Positions 22,592 to 34,405 of a DNA stretch of 64,000 nucleotides are shown piece by piece. Where the stretch lies: assembly GCA_951802425.1 (NCBI GenBank), contig OX637794.1, positions 3,348,001 through 3,412,000 of the forward strand. Direction: 5' to 3'. Both the position numbers and the translations under genes were made by a program. How positions within the stretch are numbered: the stretch's first letter is position 1; every line of letters starts with the position of its first letter. The notes below the pieces were generated by a model. The model saw only the letters and a program-made list of their open reading frames with translations, did no database searches and was not told where the DNA came from. Origin of the DNA: Clavaria fumosa. Lineage: Eukaryota; Basidiomycota; Agaricomycetes; Agaricales; Clavariaceae.

Positions 22592-25246
22592 ATGGACCCC
22601 GCATCGCTTGACGAGTCAAAAGTACTCGTAATATACACTGGTATCAATCTCATTTGTACCCCCTCTATCCGCCCAGATAAGCCTTAAAAATTTATACAGG
22701 TGGCACCATTGGCATGCTCATTGGGCAGCATGGCTACGTACCAGAACCATACTTCTTGACGGAGACTCTTCGCAGCCAGAGTCGTTTTCACGACCCAATG
22801 CAAGACTCCCTCTTCTCAAACGCAACTTCAGTCGAATGCTTCAGGGAATGGAACACCCTATCAAGCGCCGCAAGCAGCGGCAGATCAAGCCCTCAGTCGC
22901 TCCTACCCCCCTCTCGAATGGGTCCACCCGGCTCGCATACTTTACTCGTTCGTTCCTCTAGACCTATCGAAGTCCCGGTAAACAGCCCAGTGGGGCTCGC
23001 AGAGAATCTCTGGCAACGTCCTGTCTGTGTCAAGGTGTCCGACGACGTTTACGAGGCGCATCTACCTAGCTTGGTTACCCCAAGAACTCTTGTTCCGGGT
23101 GGCACCACCTCAAAGCGCATACGCTATGCTATTCTTGAGGTAAGATCCGGTTTATGACTAATAGTGCCCTGACATGTGTCTTACGGGCCTTATTTCCAAG
23201 TGGAACCCCCTTCTGGATAGCAGCAACATAGAAACCGATGGTCCGCTAACTTTAATTTTTTCATTGACGACCATTGCATTGGTCACTGACGATCCTCGTG
23301 ACAGTACAGATTGGATACGTATAGCAACCGAGATCGAACTCAATTATGCCTTCGATGCTTTCGTAATACTCCATGGCACCGATACTATGTGTTACACCTC
23401 AAGCGCCCTTAGCTTCTTGCTCGAAGATTTGGGGAAGACGGTGGTAAGGTGCACTTCGTCCCGCCAGTTCCTTCTCAGCTGACCACCGCGGGTGCATTAG
23501 ATAATGACCGGCGCCCAGATCCCTCTCTCTCAGCTACGTAGTGATGCTGTGGACAACCTCATGGGGGCCCTCACAATCGCTGGACACTTCCTCATTCCAG
23601 GTGGGCATTCCCACATCACACCTCCGAAAATCCCTCATACTCTCCCAGAATGCTCCGTCTTCTTCAACCATACTCTGTTTAGAGGAAACAGAGTCGCTAA
23701 ATGTTCCACCTACGATCTCGGCGCGTTCAACAGCCCAAATTTCCCCCCTCTGGTCAACGGTCAGGGTCCTTCGGTGTGCAGAATTTGTCGCGAACTGATC
23801 CACCATCACAGTGGGCATCGACATCGTAGTAAATTGGGGTGACGTCATTCGACAGACGAGTCTACGGCGCTTTCGTGCTCACAAAAGTGAGTGTCCCTTG
23901 CCTTTACCTTTCTTCCTTCTGACGTTTCTGGCTGTCTATGAAGAGATGGACCCTCATGTCGGTATGGCACATCTTCTAGAAGTTGAACACCCTCTGATCT
24001 CCCAAATCAGCATCACTCCGCCTTTTCCCTGGTATCAGTGCAGCAACAATCCATGCCTTTCTCCAAGAAAATGTTCGCGGCGTCGTTCTCGAAACATTTG
24101 GCGCGGGAAATGCACCTCACCGCTTTGACTTGATGGATGCCCTCAAAGCAGCATGTGACCGTGGAGTCGTCGTAGTGGCCATCTCCCAGTGTGCGAAGGG
24201 TACCGTCAGTGATGCGTATGAAACCGGTAGATTGTTGTTGAATGCCGGAGTCGTGCCTGGTGGAGACATGACGCCTGAGGCGAGCTTATCTTGCTTATCT
24301 TTGCTGTCAATTTGCAACTGACCCTCGACCGCTATCTATTTGAAATTGTGGCCCCACAGTGTGCTCTCGCGAAGCTCAGTTACCTTCTGTCCAAACCTGA
24401 GCTATCGATAGCCGAAGTTCGATCATTGGTTTCGGTACCACTCAGGGGTGAACTCACACCCCCTTTGACGGGTGCGACGCCTCCCTTGCCACAGCCTTCA
24501 ATAGAGCAAAATGTCGAGAACATCCAGTCAATGCTGCAACATTTTGCCCGTCTCTCCCGCAACAAATACAAGATCGTACCAACAAATTCCGATACACAGC
24601 TGCGCCCAGTCTCTTCCGGCTTGTCCCAGAATGCGCAGAATCTCTCGGCACTCTGGTCTGGGACGGCCTCGGACGCTTCGGCGGCGGAACTGGCTTTGCT
24701 GCCGTTCCTCATCCACCAGGCGGCCGCGCAGGACGACATAGATTGCATGACGTATTGTCTCAAGACGGCAGACAAGATGGGAGAAGCCAGGCGCCTGAAT
24801 ACTGTAACAGCAGGGCTGGAGAACTGCCTCCAGCCTGCCTCGAAAATGACGCCATTGCATGTGGCGGCGATGAGCGGGAGCGACAAGTGCGTTGCGCTGC
24901 TGCTGAGGGCCGGCGCACTGGTACATCTTAGAGACACCCTGGGGCATACACCCCTGTACTATGTAAGTCATCCCCGACCGATCTGCGCGCCCGTGCTGTG
25001 CCGACGTTTGTTCTGCAGGCTACTCGACAGGGTCACGAGAGCACGGTCGACATTCTGATTCAGGCCGGAGCCGCGCTGGGCGGCAACGATCTCGACGGGG
25101 GCTTCGTCAAACTCGCGCTGAAGACTGCGCTACGCTCAAACGATTTCGCCTCGATATCACTGTGGAGCAAGGCCGGTCAAACGGGCAACTTGAAGCCGGA
25201 ACGGAGCCGGGCTGCTAGCCCAAGTGTCCAGAGCGAATACACATAA
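22592..25246 (+). CDS. Cytosolic L-asparaginase with C-terminal ankyrin repeats
   Basis: Hydrolyses asparagine to aspartate and ammonia. Eleven exons give 688 aa. The type I asparaginase core has the first catalytic threonine in IYTGGTIGM, the second in LHGTDTM, then MTGAQIPLSQLRSDAVDNL, NRVAKCSTYDLGAFNSPN, LRLFPGISAATI and VVLETFGAGNAP, the active-site elements of the cytosolic class. A linker leads to ankyrin repeats (TPLHVAAMSGSDKCVALLLRAGA and LGHTPLYYATRQGHESTVDILIQAGA). This fusion resembles the animal ASPG (60-kDa lysophospholipase) architecture and occurs in fungi. The intron after MTPE (24280-24359) starts with GC rather than GT. An 18-nt exon (23944-23961) is inferred to restore LRLFPGIS. 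Confidence 0.9.
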
Positions 25247-25324
25247 AGCGAGTAGGCAATATTCAAAATTCGTTCCTTCCAATGGTAAATGTAGATATTG
25301 TACGACTCGCAATGCCAACAACAT

Positions 25325-27056
25325 TCATTTCTCCATATCAACCTCGCCATTCGCATTGCTGGAAGTGGCCTCCTCCATCCTCTCGTATATTTGAGACATG
25401 AAAAGAGGTAGTTGGTGACGTGGAAATGTGAAGGGGATTCCCAGGAAATCTAGCTTCTCCACGAATTCAGGGCCTTCCTTGTCGAGATCAAGTGGGATAT
25501 AGTGTACAGATTTGCACAGCTGGTCTTGCGAGGTGACTTCTGTGATCCCCTCGTTCAAAACGTCGTAGAACAGCCGAAGTGTGAAACTCAAACCTGAAGG
25601 GGGTAGATCATGAGATTGTGGGTGCAAGCCAATCAAGGATCAAACGTTACTCTTTCCCTGCTTATCGACTGATGCCAAGTCATTCTCGTTGATGTAGGTG
25701 TAGATACACGTGAGGATGCAATCCTCCAAGTCGAAGTAGTTGCCTTTCTGGTACCGGACGTTGGTGACGAGGAGGTTCGTCGCATCTTCGTACAACCGAA
25801 GGACCTTAGTGATCTTAACGTTTTCGCTGTGCAGCTCAGGCTGCCGCAATTTAGAGGATGACTGAGATGCCGCTTTGGAGGCTAGCGTCTTTGCCCGTTC
25901 GATCTCGGCTTTGAGATCAATTTGAGCCTCTTTCACTGTCACAAAAGATGATCTTGTTCAGTTCCAACGACTAAAGCAACTGACAAGGCCAAGTCAAACC
26001 CACGTCGTTGCTCAATATCCGCGATTCTCTCATTCTTCTGTGCGATGACCACGTCCTTCTCTTTCACGACAGACTTCCACTTTGCGACTTCCTTGTCCAG
26101 GGTCTTCTTCTCATCCTCGACTGCCTCGCGTGAGAAGAATTCGAGAATGCTGCTCTTACTTGCGCCAACTGATGACTCGACGCGTGCAAGGCGGGAGGTC
26201 AGATCATAAATAAGCCTCTCCTGCGCTGGAGGAAACCATGAGAGTGTTTTCAGCCGATGCAATCATACGGACGTACTTTGTATCTGCGAGCTATATACTC
26301 TAGCCTGTTCCTCGAGCGCCTTTGTAGATTCTGATGGTTTGAGCTGCGCGAGAGTTCCGAGTTGCGCTGCTAGTTCCTTGTTCTCAGCCTCAATCTGCAG
26401 GGTAACATAGTCAGTCCGAGGTGTCAGAGGACGCGAATGAACTAGACGCAGACCTGTTTGAAACGTTCTTGGAGCTTCGCTAGCTCTTTGGATGATTGGT
26501 CCTGCTTCAGGCGCGCTCCCGTCGCAAGAGGCGTCCTGATATGGGTGATTGCCTCCGGAATCTCGAAATCGACGATGTCCATCGGCTCAGGGGACGGTCT
26601 CTGTCTCTGTTTCTCCTTCGGTGGCGGCTGTGCATTTGTCTTGCCTTTGCTCTTGTCTGCCCCGTTCAAAGCAGCAGACTCCGCAGTGTCGCTCGTCATC
26701 CCTTTCTTCGCTTTGCTTTTGCCTTTGCTTTTGCTTTTCGGCGCCTCGACAACGTCCCCATCGTGAGAGGGAGGGGCTTGGTCCTCTGACGCGGAGATGA
26801 CAGTAACCTCTGCTACGGGGGCGGACTTTGGCGCTCTCCTCCGCTTGTTCGCGGGCGCAGAGACAGGGGCAGAAGGGCCGGCTGTAGGGACTTTGGAATT
26901 GGGCTTGGTCGTTCTAGACGGTTTGCGTGGAGTAATGGGATCATATCCGCCTTGTTTTCTGACGTGAGTACATTGTGTAGAGAGGTATGGCGATGGCTAC
27001 GCACCGAACTCCTCATCGGAGGAAACTCTGAGAAAAGGCTCAGAGACATTGGACAT
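25325..27056 (-). CDS. CSM1: Csm1/Pcs1-type monopolin subunit (chromosome segregation)
   Basis: Predicted monopolin/Pcs1 protein, which clamps kinetochore microtubule sites in meiosis and mitosis and acts at rDNA. Six exons (27056-27005, 26950-26454, 26394-26277, 26225-26004, 25935-25651, 25593-25325) give 480 aa. An N-terminal basic, Pro/Lys-rich disordered region precedes a long coiled coil (KELAAQLGTLAQLKP through ERIADIEQRR), then the globular Csm1 C-terminal domain (KVLRLYEDATNLLVTNVR, LEDCILTCIYTYIN, LSFTLRLFYD). The order coiled coil then Csm1 fold is diagnostic. An exact TCACGTGA sits 25 bp upstream of the ATG. It converges with the asparaginase gene, 78 bp between stops. Confidence 0.87.
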
Positions 27057-28050
27057 TGCGAGATGTGAAGTCGCAACTGATCACGTGACGATATAACCAA
27101 CGAAATAGGAAAGCGACCATTTTCCGAAGCGGAAGCGGGAACCGCGCAGCGTGTCAAGCGTGTTCGCCAATGCGCGGTTGACGGTGATATTGACCTTGCT
27201 GAAGCTACTCATTCGCCATACCTGTACACTGCGATTACATTCCTTACGGTCGCAATCGTAGCAGTAGAAATAGACCGAGATGCGCCCCAATACGGCAGAT
27301 GCATCTTGCTCGCTGTCAGTTGGCGCGCATGGCTGCGAGTGTTGGATTGCCATAACGATGGCGTTCCGTTGCGGTTCTGTTTTCCTCAGACCGACTCGCA
27401 ACTGGCACCGTCGCCATCGTCGTTTAACCCCCTTCAGCACGTGTGCTCTGACCGGCAAGCGAAGACGAATCTGCGCGTCGCGTTTCCCTCGTCACAGCGA
27501 CATAATTAGCAATCGCTGTCGCGCTTGTCGTCACGGTCGCCCAACCGCAACAGCAGCAACAAGCCGTGGCCACTTTTGACGAATTTCTCTCGGAACATGA
27601 TGAATAGCCGTGCACGTAGGAATTCTCACTTTCGTCGTTACCTTGACAATGTTCACGCGCGTCCGCCTTTTGCTGTGGCTGGCTTTGCCGCGATACTTCA
27701 TCCTTCTCCAGAACTCGGGCTACCTCATCTGTCATTGGTCCGACAACAACGACGCAGAGAATTTCTTACCGAGCTCGTTGAGATGGCAGACTATGAGACG
27801 TTCTCACGTAGAAAAATGGCCGACTACTCGGCACATCGTGTGCCACTAGCTCTCTCTAGCGAGTCCTGGCGAGTAGGGATCCGAGGGCGAAGCGTATACA
27901 CTTCGTCATGCTAGCCAGCATCATAATTCAACCAAATGGGGCCTTTAAAAGCAACCAGACTGAGCCAGCCTCGGCCAAGGCCACTTCTTCTGTGACCATC
28001 CCCACCCCCGCCAGCCTCGTCTCATTCCTTACCTCACATTCCTTTACAAT
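27057..28050. other. Intergenic region with unassigned ORFs
   Basis: About 1 kb between the Csm1 start and the first lectin-like gene. TCACGTGA occurs at 27081-27088. Overlapping ORFs of 80-130 codons exist on both strands (for example 27525-27914 plus and 27424-27735 minus), but none shows a family motif or conserved-looking splice structure. I see no supported gene; the last ~150 bp are pyrimidine-rich and look like the 5' UTR of the downstream gene. Confidence 0.35.
27081..27088. promoter_or_regulatory. TCACGTGA palindrome upstream of Csm1
   Basis: Perfect 8-bp palindrome 25 bp upstream of the predicted Csm1/Pcs1 ATG. It is one of several CACGTG sites placed close to start codons in this window (see findings). 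Confidence 0.5.
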
Positions 28051-29995
28051 ATGCGCTCGTTACATCTTTTCTCCGCCGCCGCTCTTCTTTGTGCGCTCGT
28101 CAAGGCCCAGAATGGCGTTCCTACGTAGGTTTCCACAGAGAACGAAACGGTTCAATTTGAATAAGTGGTTCCGTCAGCCACAAAGGCCCTCTTCTCATCG
28201 AACCGGGTCTATCGTCCGCCAAGTGCATGACCGCCGAATCAAACTCGGACGGCGCACCAGTTATTATAGATGTTCAGTACCCGGACTCTTCTTTCTTCGT
28301 CTCTATCTGATTGGCCGTACCCCATACCCCAGACTTGCACTGGTGCTGATTCTCAGAAGTGGACCTTTACCAATGGTTCCATCAGCGTGTTCGGATCTAA
28401 ATGCTTAGATATCCCGGGCGGATCCACCGCCAACGGCATTAAGCTCCAGATTTGGACGTGCGACAGCCGTCACCGGTATCAAGGGTTCTACTACAACCAG
28501 TGGATCAACCAGCTGTCCTGGACACATCGCGGCAAATGCGTCGACCTCACCGGCGGCAAACTGAATAACGGAAATCGCGTATGTCCATGTGGTTGTATCG
28601 GCTAAGCATGAGGACTTAATTTCTATTCACAGATTCAAACCTGGGATTGCACGTCCGGTAGCGCCAATCAGGTCAATCTCTAAAATAGTATTTTCCCCCA
28701 GACCTGACTTCAAAATTCCAGGTATGGAACATGGGCTACAACGCGAACGCTTTGCCGCAGACCTGTGAGAACGGACAGACCGGTACAAATGCATGCGGCA
28801 CGACATCCTCGCAAACCTCCGAATGCCAGACAGCCTGGATCAAGTAAAACCCTGCATATTTGTTCCGTCCTTTGCTGTTCTGACATCGCACAAGTAACGT
28901 CGATGACTTCTGCTTGTGGGCCCCTCCTTCACCAGGGACCGTCGGTGACACGGAACGTATTGAAGTCGCCTGGTGCACCAAGTCCGGGCGCGGCACCCGG
29001 ACGATCCCTGATGGGACACTCAAAGGCGTTCACTTCGTGAAGACTCCTGACTACGTCCAGGTAACCGGAATGGGTGACTTTACTAAAATCAATATCCCCA
29101 AGGGAGATGAGTGAGTGGCATTTGCCTCTGCCAGTTGAATGACCTCTTGAGCCTTCAATCCAGCGGCGGAGAGGTATGACCGTCTTGCACAGAGCCGGAT
29201 GTGTCATGTTGATTGAAATCTATCTTCTAAGCTCGATCCCCATGGTGCTGATGGCAATGGAAATCCCAGTAAGCCGTTTGTCGCCGTCGGCTGTTCTCTT
29301 GACGAATATGGGTAGTTGGCGGCCTTGTCTTCGGTAATTCGTTTGGTCCGAGTCTGCAATATCATGAGTGGACAAGCTTCATCTCTGACACACAGTTTTG
29401 CTTCCGCGCTTGTGTACGTGCCTCTGATTCAAAGCACATGTTTTGAGTCCCGAACTACTATTCTCAGGTTGGCCCCAATGCCGCTAGGAATTGTCAGCAC
29501 ACCGTAAGTGTAGTCTGCGCACCTGCACTCTCGATGTAACTTTGTATTCCTTATACCCTCACTGACAGTACGACACTATGGGATGCTACTGGGTGAGGAT
29601 GCTCCTTCCTCTGACCGATTTATCATTCATTGACGAATGTTCGTAGAACATGCGTACGTTTATCATTCCACAACATCAAATGACCAACCCTATTGACAAT
29701 GTTCCAGCCGCAAGTTACGATGCTGGTGTCTTTGAGTCGTGTAATGGCGATGATACGTATGTGCATCTTCCCCTGTCCAGATACGCACAAATCTAACTAA
29801 CATCCGAATAGTGAGCCTATGGGCATCTACGGAACATCGACGTGGCATCAAGGTGTCTCGCCCACACCCCCTGCGCACCAACCGGGCGCGTCTTCCCAAT
29901 GTCGGACCATACCGACGGTCGCCGTTTCGCCGGTACGGAAAAGCAGGCGGGATGGGCTTGCGAGATTTGCACGCGCGGAGCCTACGCCTGCATGA
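28051..29995 (+). CDS. Secreted ricin-B-lectin (CBM13-like) protein, copy 1
   Basis: Fourteen exons rebuild 411 aa. Residues 1-20 are a signal peptide (hydrophobic core AAALLCAL, cleavage after VKA). Next comes a beta-trefoil carbohydrate-binding region with the QxW-type motifs QKWTF and NQVW and repeated CLDIPGGS / CVDLTGGK blocks. A Cys-containing C-terminal region of about 250 residues follows (DDFCLWAPPSPG, GVHFVKTPDYVQVTG, GNSFGPSLQYHEWTSF, MPASYDAGVFESC, GVSPTPPAHQPG) that I cannot assign. Likely an extracellular or wall-associated protein; ligand unknown. Exon 12 is 7 nt (29647-29653) and exon 7 is 10 nt. The C-terminus carries a basic extension of about 20 residues absent from copy 2. 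The gene is a tandem paralogue of 30443-32330 with the same exon plan. Confidence 0.82.
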
Positions 29996-30442
29996 TGTCT
30001 CGCTTCGATTGATAGGGTTCGACGAGGAGCGCTTGGCGTCACCTATAGGCGTGGACTCGCACTGATGGGTCGAACCTTGTGCATGGGCTCGTTTACATCA
30101 TTATAGTGTACTACAAGGCTACTACCCATTGGTCGTTACCAGGGTGCGCTGCACATTCTATCCTATCCTACAACTGCTTGAATAACACGAGGTCCGCCCT
30201 TATTCGCGGTCACTGGGGCAATCCGTTGCGCGCCCGGTCTTTTGCTGAAGAAGCTTCATCGCATTGGCTTCTTGATGCGACGCCGCATCGGAATTTTCAT
30301 GCTAAGGAGAGAAGCTATAATAGGGGCGGGCACTCTATGCAATTACACCCGAAGACCCCGCCGCTGCTGTCGGCCCATTGCCTGTGCTCTTGCAAGCTCG
30401 GTTGCAGTACCCGTAAAGCGAACAACAACCTCGAGCGTTGAG
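29996..30442. other. Intergenic region between lectin paralogues
   Basis: Contains the 3' flank of copy 1 and the promoter of copy 2. No independent gene is supported. Short plus-strand ORFs run into copy 2's signal-peptide exon in other frames. Confidence 0.4.
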
Positions 30443-32330
30443 ATGCCCTCCTTGCTAGTCCTGGTTGCTCTGATTTTCCTTGCAGCTTCTGCGAGAGCAC
30501 AGAATAATGGGATACCGAGGTTTGTCCAACAGTTATTTGGTTTGGTTCAGAACGGCTTACTCTCGCCTTGGACGGCCTTAGTTATCGTGGAGCGCTTCTT
30601 CTCGAACCAGGACTCTCGTCTGCAAACTGTGCGACAGCTGCTGCCAATTTTGATGGAGCCCCAGTCACTTTGCAGGTACTTTCCACATCCAGCCGTCATC
30701 GTGTCCCTTCTGTTGTCTTCACGCGTCATCATGCGTTCGCTAGCCCTGCACCGGTAGCGATGCTCAGAAATGGACATTCCTAAGCGGAACCGTCCGCGTC
30801 TTCGGGTCGAAATGTCTGGATGTGACAGACGGCGCGACGGCGGACGGCGTCAAGCTCCAAGTCTGGACTTGCGGTAATGGAAACCCGAACCAGCAGTGGT
30901 ACTACACGGGAGACAACCGCCTTGTGTGGTCCGGTCGGGGCAAGTGCGTCGACCTTCCTGGCGGGAGCTTAGCGAGCGGCAATCGGGTATGTGGTGCTGA
31001 ATGCCCGCTTTGGGGTCCGTTCTCTGATCAGCGGGGACCTGCAGATTCAGGTATGGCAATGCGGGAGTAATAACCCTAATCAGGTGAGTGTGGGGGAGCG
31101 ATGAAATGATGAGCGAGTCGTCCAGTAAGTTTTGGTGACCCCTAGGTCTGGAACGTCGGTTACAGGGCGGGCGCCCTGCCTGTGACGTCCGAAGATGGTC
31201 AGAGCGGCATCAATGCATGCGGCACAGGCTCCTCGCAGACTTCTGCGTGTCAAACAGCGTGGATTAAGTGAGTTCTCTTTGTATAACTGTGTTGTTTTCT
31301 AATTGTCCTCACAGTGATGTGGATGATTTCTGCCTCTGGGCGCCTCCCTCTCCGGGTACCATTGGAGACACGGAAGGCATAGAGGTTGCCTGGTGCACTC
31401 GATCAGGACGTGGGACCAGGATAATACCCAATGGTACTCTCCAGGGCGTGCATTTTGTCAAGACTCCAGACTACGTACAAATCACTGGAGTCGGTGACTT
31501 CACGAAGATCAATGTTCCTCAAGGCGATGAGTGAGTGGATGCGCTTTTGCTAGTCCTGCCATTCAGTTCACGTCCAAATAGCGGCGGAGAGGTAGGCGTG
31601 ATACGCGGAACGCAACCCAATTTATACTCACACACCCCAAGCTTGATCCCCATGGTGCGGACGGTAACGGCAACCCAGGTGAGTTGCAAACGTCGTCCTT
31701 GTGATTTGCTCTATGCTGACGGTGCCCTGCAGTGGGCGGACTTGTTTTCGGAAACTCGTTTGGCGCAGCATTGCAGTATCACGAATGGACGAGCTTTATT
31801 TCTGATGGCCTCTTCTGCTTCCGTGCTTGCGTAAGTCACCTGCATTCTTACTTACGCTTGGCGCTGGTGATGATTTCAGTATAGATCGGTCCAAATGCAG
31901 CTAGGAACTGCCAGCATATTGTAAGTGTCTGGCTTCTAGAGACAGAGGCTCACTAAAACATTTTCTTACAGTACGACATCATGGGTTGCGAATGGGTGAG
32001 ATTCCAATGTAAATACTGGACGATAACTGACGATGCTTTCTTGCAGAATATGCGTATGTGATGTATTGTGCCGCCTGAATCCTCTCTGAGACTTGACCAG
32101 CGGCGAATTATGATCCGGGCATCTTCGAGTCGTGCCAAGGGGATGACACGTAATGTTCAATTCTAGACTAGCCACTGACTGGGCTTGACTAGTTGACCTG
32201 CAGTGAACCGATGGGTGTGTATGGCACCTCGACTTGGTACCAAGGTGTCTCTCCGACCCCTCCTGCACACAACCCTGGCCCATCTTCTCAGTGTCGAATG
32301 GTACCCACTGTCGCAGTTTTCCCTGCATGA
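30443..32330 (+). CDS. Secreted ricin-B-lectin (CBM13-like) protein, copy 2
   Basis: Fourteen exons, 392 aa. The signal peptide spans about residues 1-20 (LLVLVALIFLAASARA then QNNG). The beta-trefoil region shows QKWTF, QQWYY and NQVW with CLDVTDGA and CVDLPGGS turns. The unassigned C-terminal region matches copy 1 closely (CLWAPPSPGTIGDTEG, GVHFVKTPDYVQITG, EWTSFISD, MPANYDPGIFESC, GVSPTPPAHNPG) and ends VAVFPA. By eye about four fifths of the C-terminal residues are identical to copy 1. Eleven of fourteen exons have the same length as in copy 1, including the 7-nt exon 12 (32047-32053) and the 10-nt exon 7 (31582-31591), so the pair arose by duplication of the whole genomic gene, not by retroposition. 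Confidence 0.83.
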
Positions 32331-32876
32331 ACTAGCTAGCACTTCTTCCTCTTTTTTTTTTTTTGTGCATGGACCACGGACAAGCCGTAGGTAGACACAG
32401 TCTACTCTACTATAAAATGCTCTACTAAATGGGGTTGCCGTGACCGCGGTATGGTGTGGCTGTGCTCTGTTGCAATAGTCTTTGCAAATTGAGCCCGTGA
32501 TGAGACTAAACCCGAAGTCGCCGTCGCTCCTGTTGTCTGAGACCATCGTCGACCCGAACAACGTTCGTGCGGCTCACACACTTTGAGCGACGGGCAAGAG
32601 CGCCCCGACGTTGCCAACGACCACCATTTTCATTCAGGCTGAGGCCTCTCTATCCAAGGCCAGGTCAGGTACGTGCTAGTTAAATTTTCCCTCGCTTACC
32701 GTCCATCATCACACCTCCCTCCTCACCATCCCCGCTCCCTCCCTGTCAGACCCTATCCCGCTTCCCAAGCCTCTCCTTCCACACTCCCACGCCCCGTCCG
32801 AGGGAATCCATCCGAGTCACACCAGAAAAAAAAATCCCAATCCTCCCTTTTTAGTCGTATCGCCCATTGACCTTGT
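32331..32876. other. Intergenic region and 5' UTR of KH gene
   Basis: No gene supported. It has a T-rich run near 32349-32363 downstream of the lectin stop. A long C/T-rich tract (32690-32850) precedes the KH-protein ATG, as is usual for fungal 5' UTRs. Confidence 0.45.
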
Positions 32877-34405
32877 ATGCCAGACCCTGATTCCACCCGC
32901 AAGCGCTCTCGTTCGTCATCCGACGGCGGTGAATCGCACCAGAACCACAAACGCCCCAACACCGGCGCTGCTTCTGCCAGCGTGAATGACTCATCTGCTA
33001 ATAACGACAGTGCTTCTCCTCAGCCGGCTGCTGCCTTGGTGAGTCATGACGTAAACATGGTCGATACCGGCCAGTCAACCAAGGACACAACGGCCCCTTC
33101 CTCTGCTCTCCCTCCTTCTCGTCGGGACGGTACCTCCCCTGAGCGACCTTCCAAGGACATAAAATCGGAGGAGACCACTGTCAACACGACCGCTGCGACG
33201 ACCGCTGCCGCCCCCTCCACCGCTGAACCTCCGTCCCCGTCCCCGTCCGCGACTCAACCTCCGCCCTCCGCCATGATCCACATGCGCTGTTTGATCGTCA
33301 CTCAAGACGCCTCTGTTATCATCGGAAAAGGGGGTGCACACGTTAATGAGATTAGAGAGAAGAGCGGCGCGAGAGTCATGGTCTCGGAGAGTATTCCTGG
33401 AAACCCGGAAAGGATCTTGAACGTCAGCGGTCCCTTGGATGCCGTCTCTAAGGCAAGTTTAGCTTGCAAAAGATGTTCCTCTATCGCATCCTCATCCTTT
33501 TGTCAAGGCGTTCGGGCTCATCGTTCGCCGCATCAACGACGAGCCGTTCGATGTCCCTTCTGTCCCCGGAAGCCGAGCAGTGACGATCAAGTTCATGATT
33601 CCCAACTCCCGCATGGGCTCTGTCATCGGCAAACAAGGTTCCAAAATCAGAGAGATACAGGATGCCAGCGGTGCCAGGTTGAACGCTAGCGAGGGCATGC
33701 TTCCCGGGTCAACGGAGGTATGTAAAGACCGATTTTCCAATGGCGGAATATGGGATATAACATTTATCCTTGTAGCGCGTCCTCAGCGTCGCAGGTGTAG
33801 CTGATGCCATCCACATCGCCACGTACTACATTGGGAACATCCTGATCGAAGCGAACGAACGCATGCCGGCGTCGTCTACGTCGCATGCGCACTACCGCCC
33901 GTCGTCGAATTACTCCCGGCGGCCGCCGTCATCATCGTCTTCGTACGGCGGGGGTAGCGGCGGGTCGTCGTACGTGCCAGTGTACTCGAACCCATACCCG
34001 ACCCCGCCGCCGTCGCACGCGAGCAGCAGTGGGCCTCCGCAGCAGCTGCAGACGCAGCAGATCTACATCCCGGACAACCTCGTGGGATGCATCATCGGTA
34101 AGGGTGGGAGTAAGATTAACGAGATCAGGCACATGAGCGCTAGCAGTATCAAGATCATGGAGCCCGGGGCTGTGGGCGTCGGCGTGAATGGTTCCGCCGG
34201 GGCGGTGCCTGGCGGAGGAGAGGGAGAGCGGCTGGTGGTTATCACTGGACAGCCGGCGAATATCCAGATGGCGGTACAATTGCTGTATCATGTCAGAGCT
34301 TTCTTCTTTCCATGCATGAACGCGGTGTTAACCTGTCCCCTTTGGTTCCTTTAGCGCCTCGAGCAAGAAAAACAGAAACTTCAGCAGCGCAGCCAAGGTC
34401 CATGA
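32877..34405 (+). CDS. Triple-KH-domain RNA-binding protein (PCBP/hnRNP E/Rnc1 type)
   Basis: Predicted poly(C)-binding-type RNA-binding protein regulating mRNA stability or splicing. Four exons (32877-33452, 33508-33717, 33776-34291, 34355-34405) give 450 aa. A disordered Ser/Thr/Pro lead of about 135 residues precedes three KH domains, each with a GxxG loop: IIGKGGAHVNEIREKSGARV, VIGKQGSKIREIQDASGARL and IIGKGGSKINEIRHMS. A Gly/Ser/Tyr-rich linker separates KH2 and KH3. The first intron begins GCAAGT and ends AAG (GC-AG). The ATG chosen is the first in frame and follows a long pyrimidine tract. The family is confident; the exact orthologue is not. Confidence 0.9.

Noticed and set aside
27525..27914. 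129-codon plus-strand ORF before the lectin genes
   Set aside because: No recognised motif, overlapped by equally long ORFs on both strands, and no splice signals consistent with a gene.
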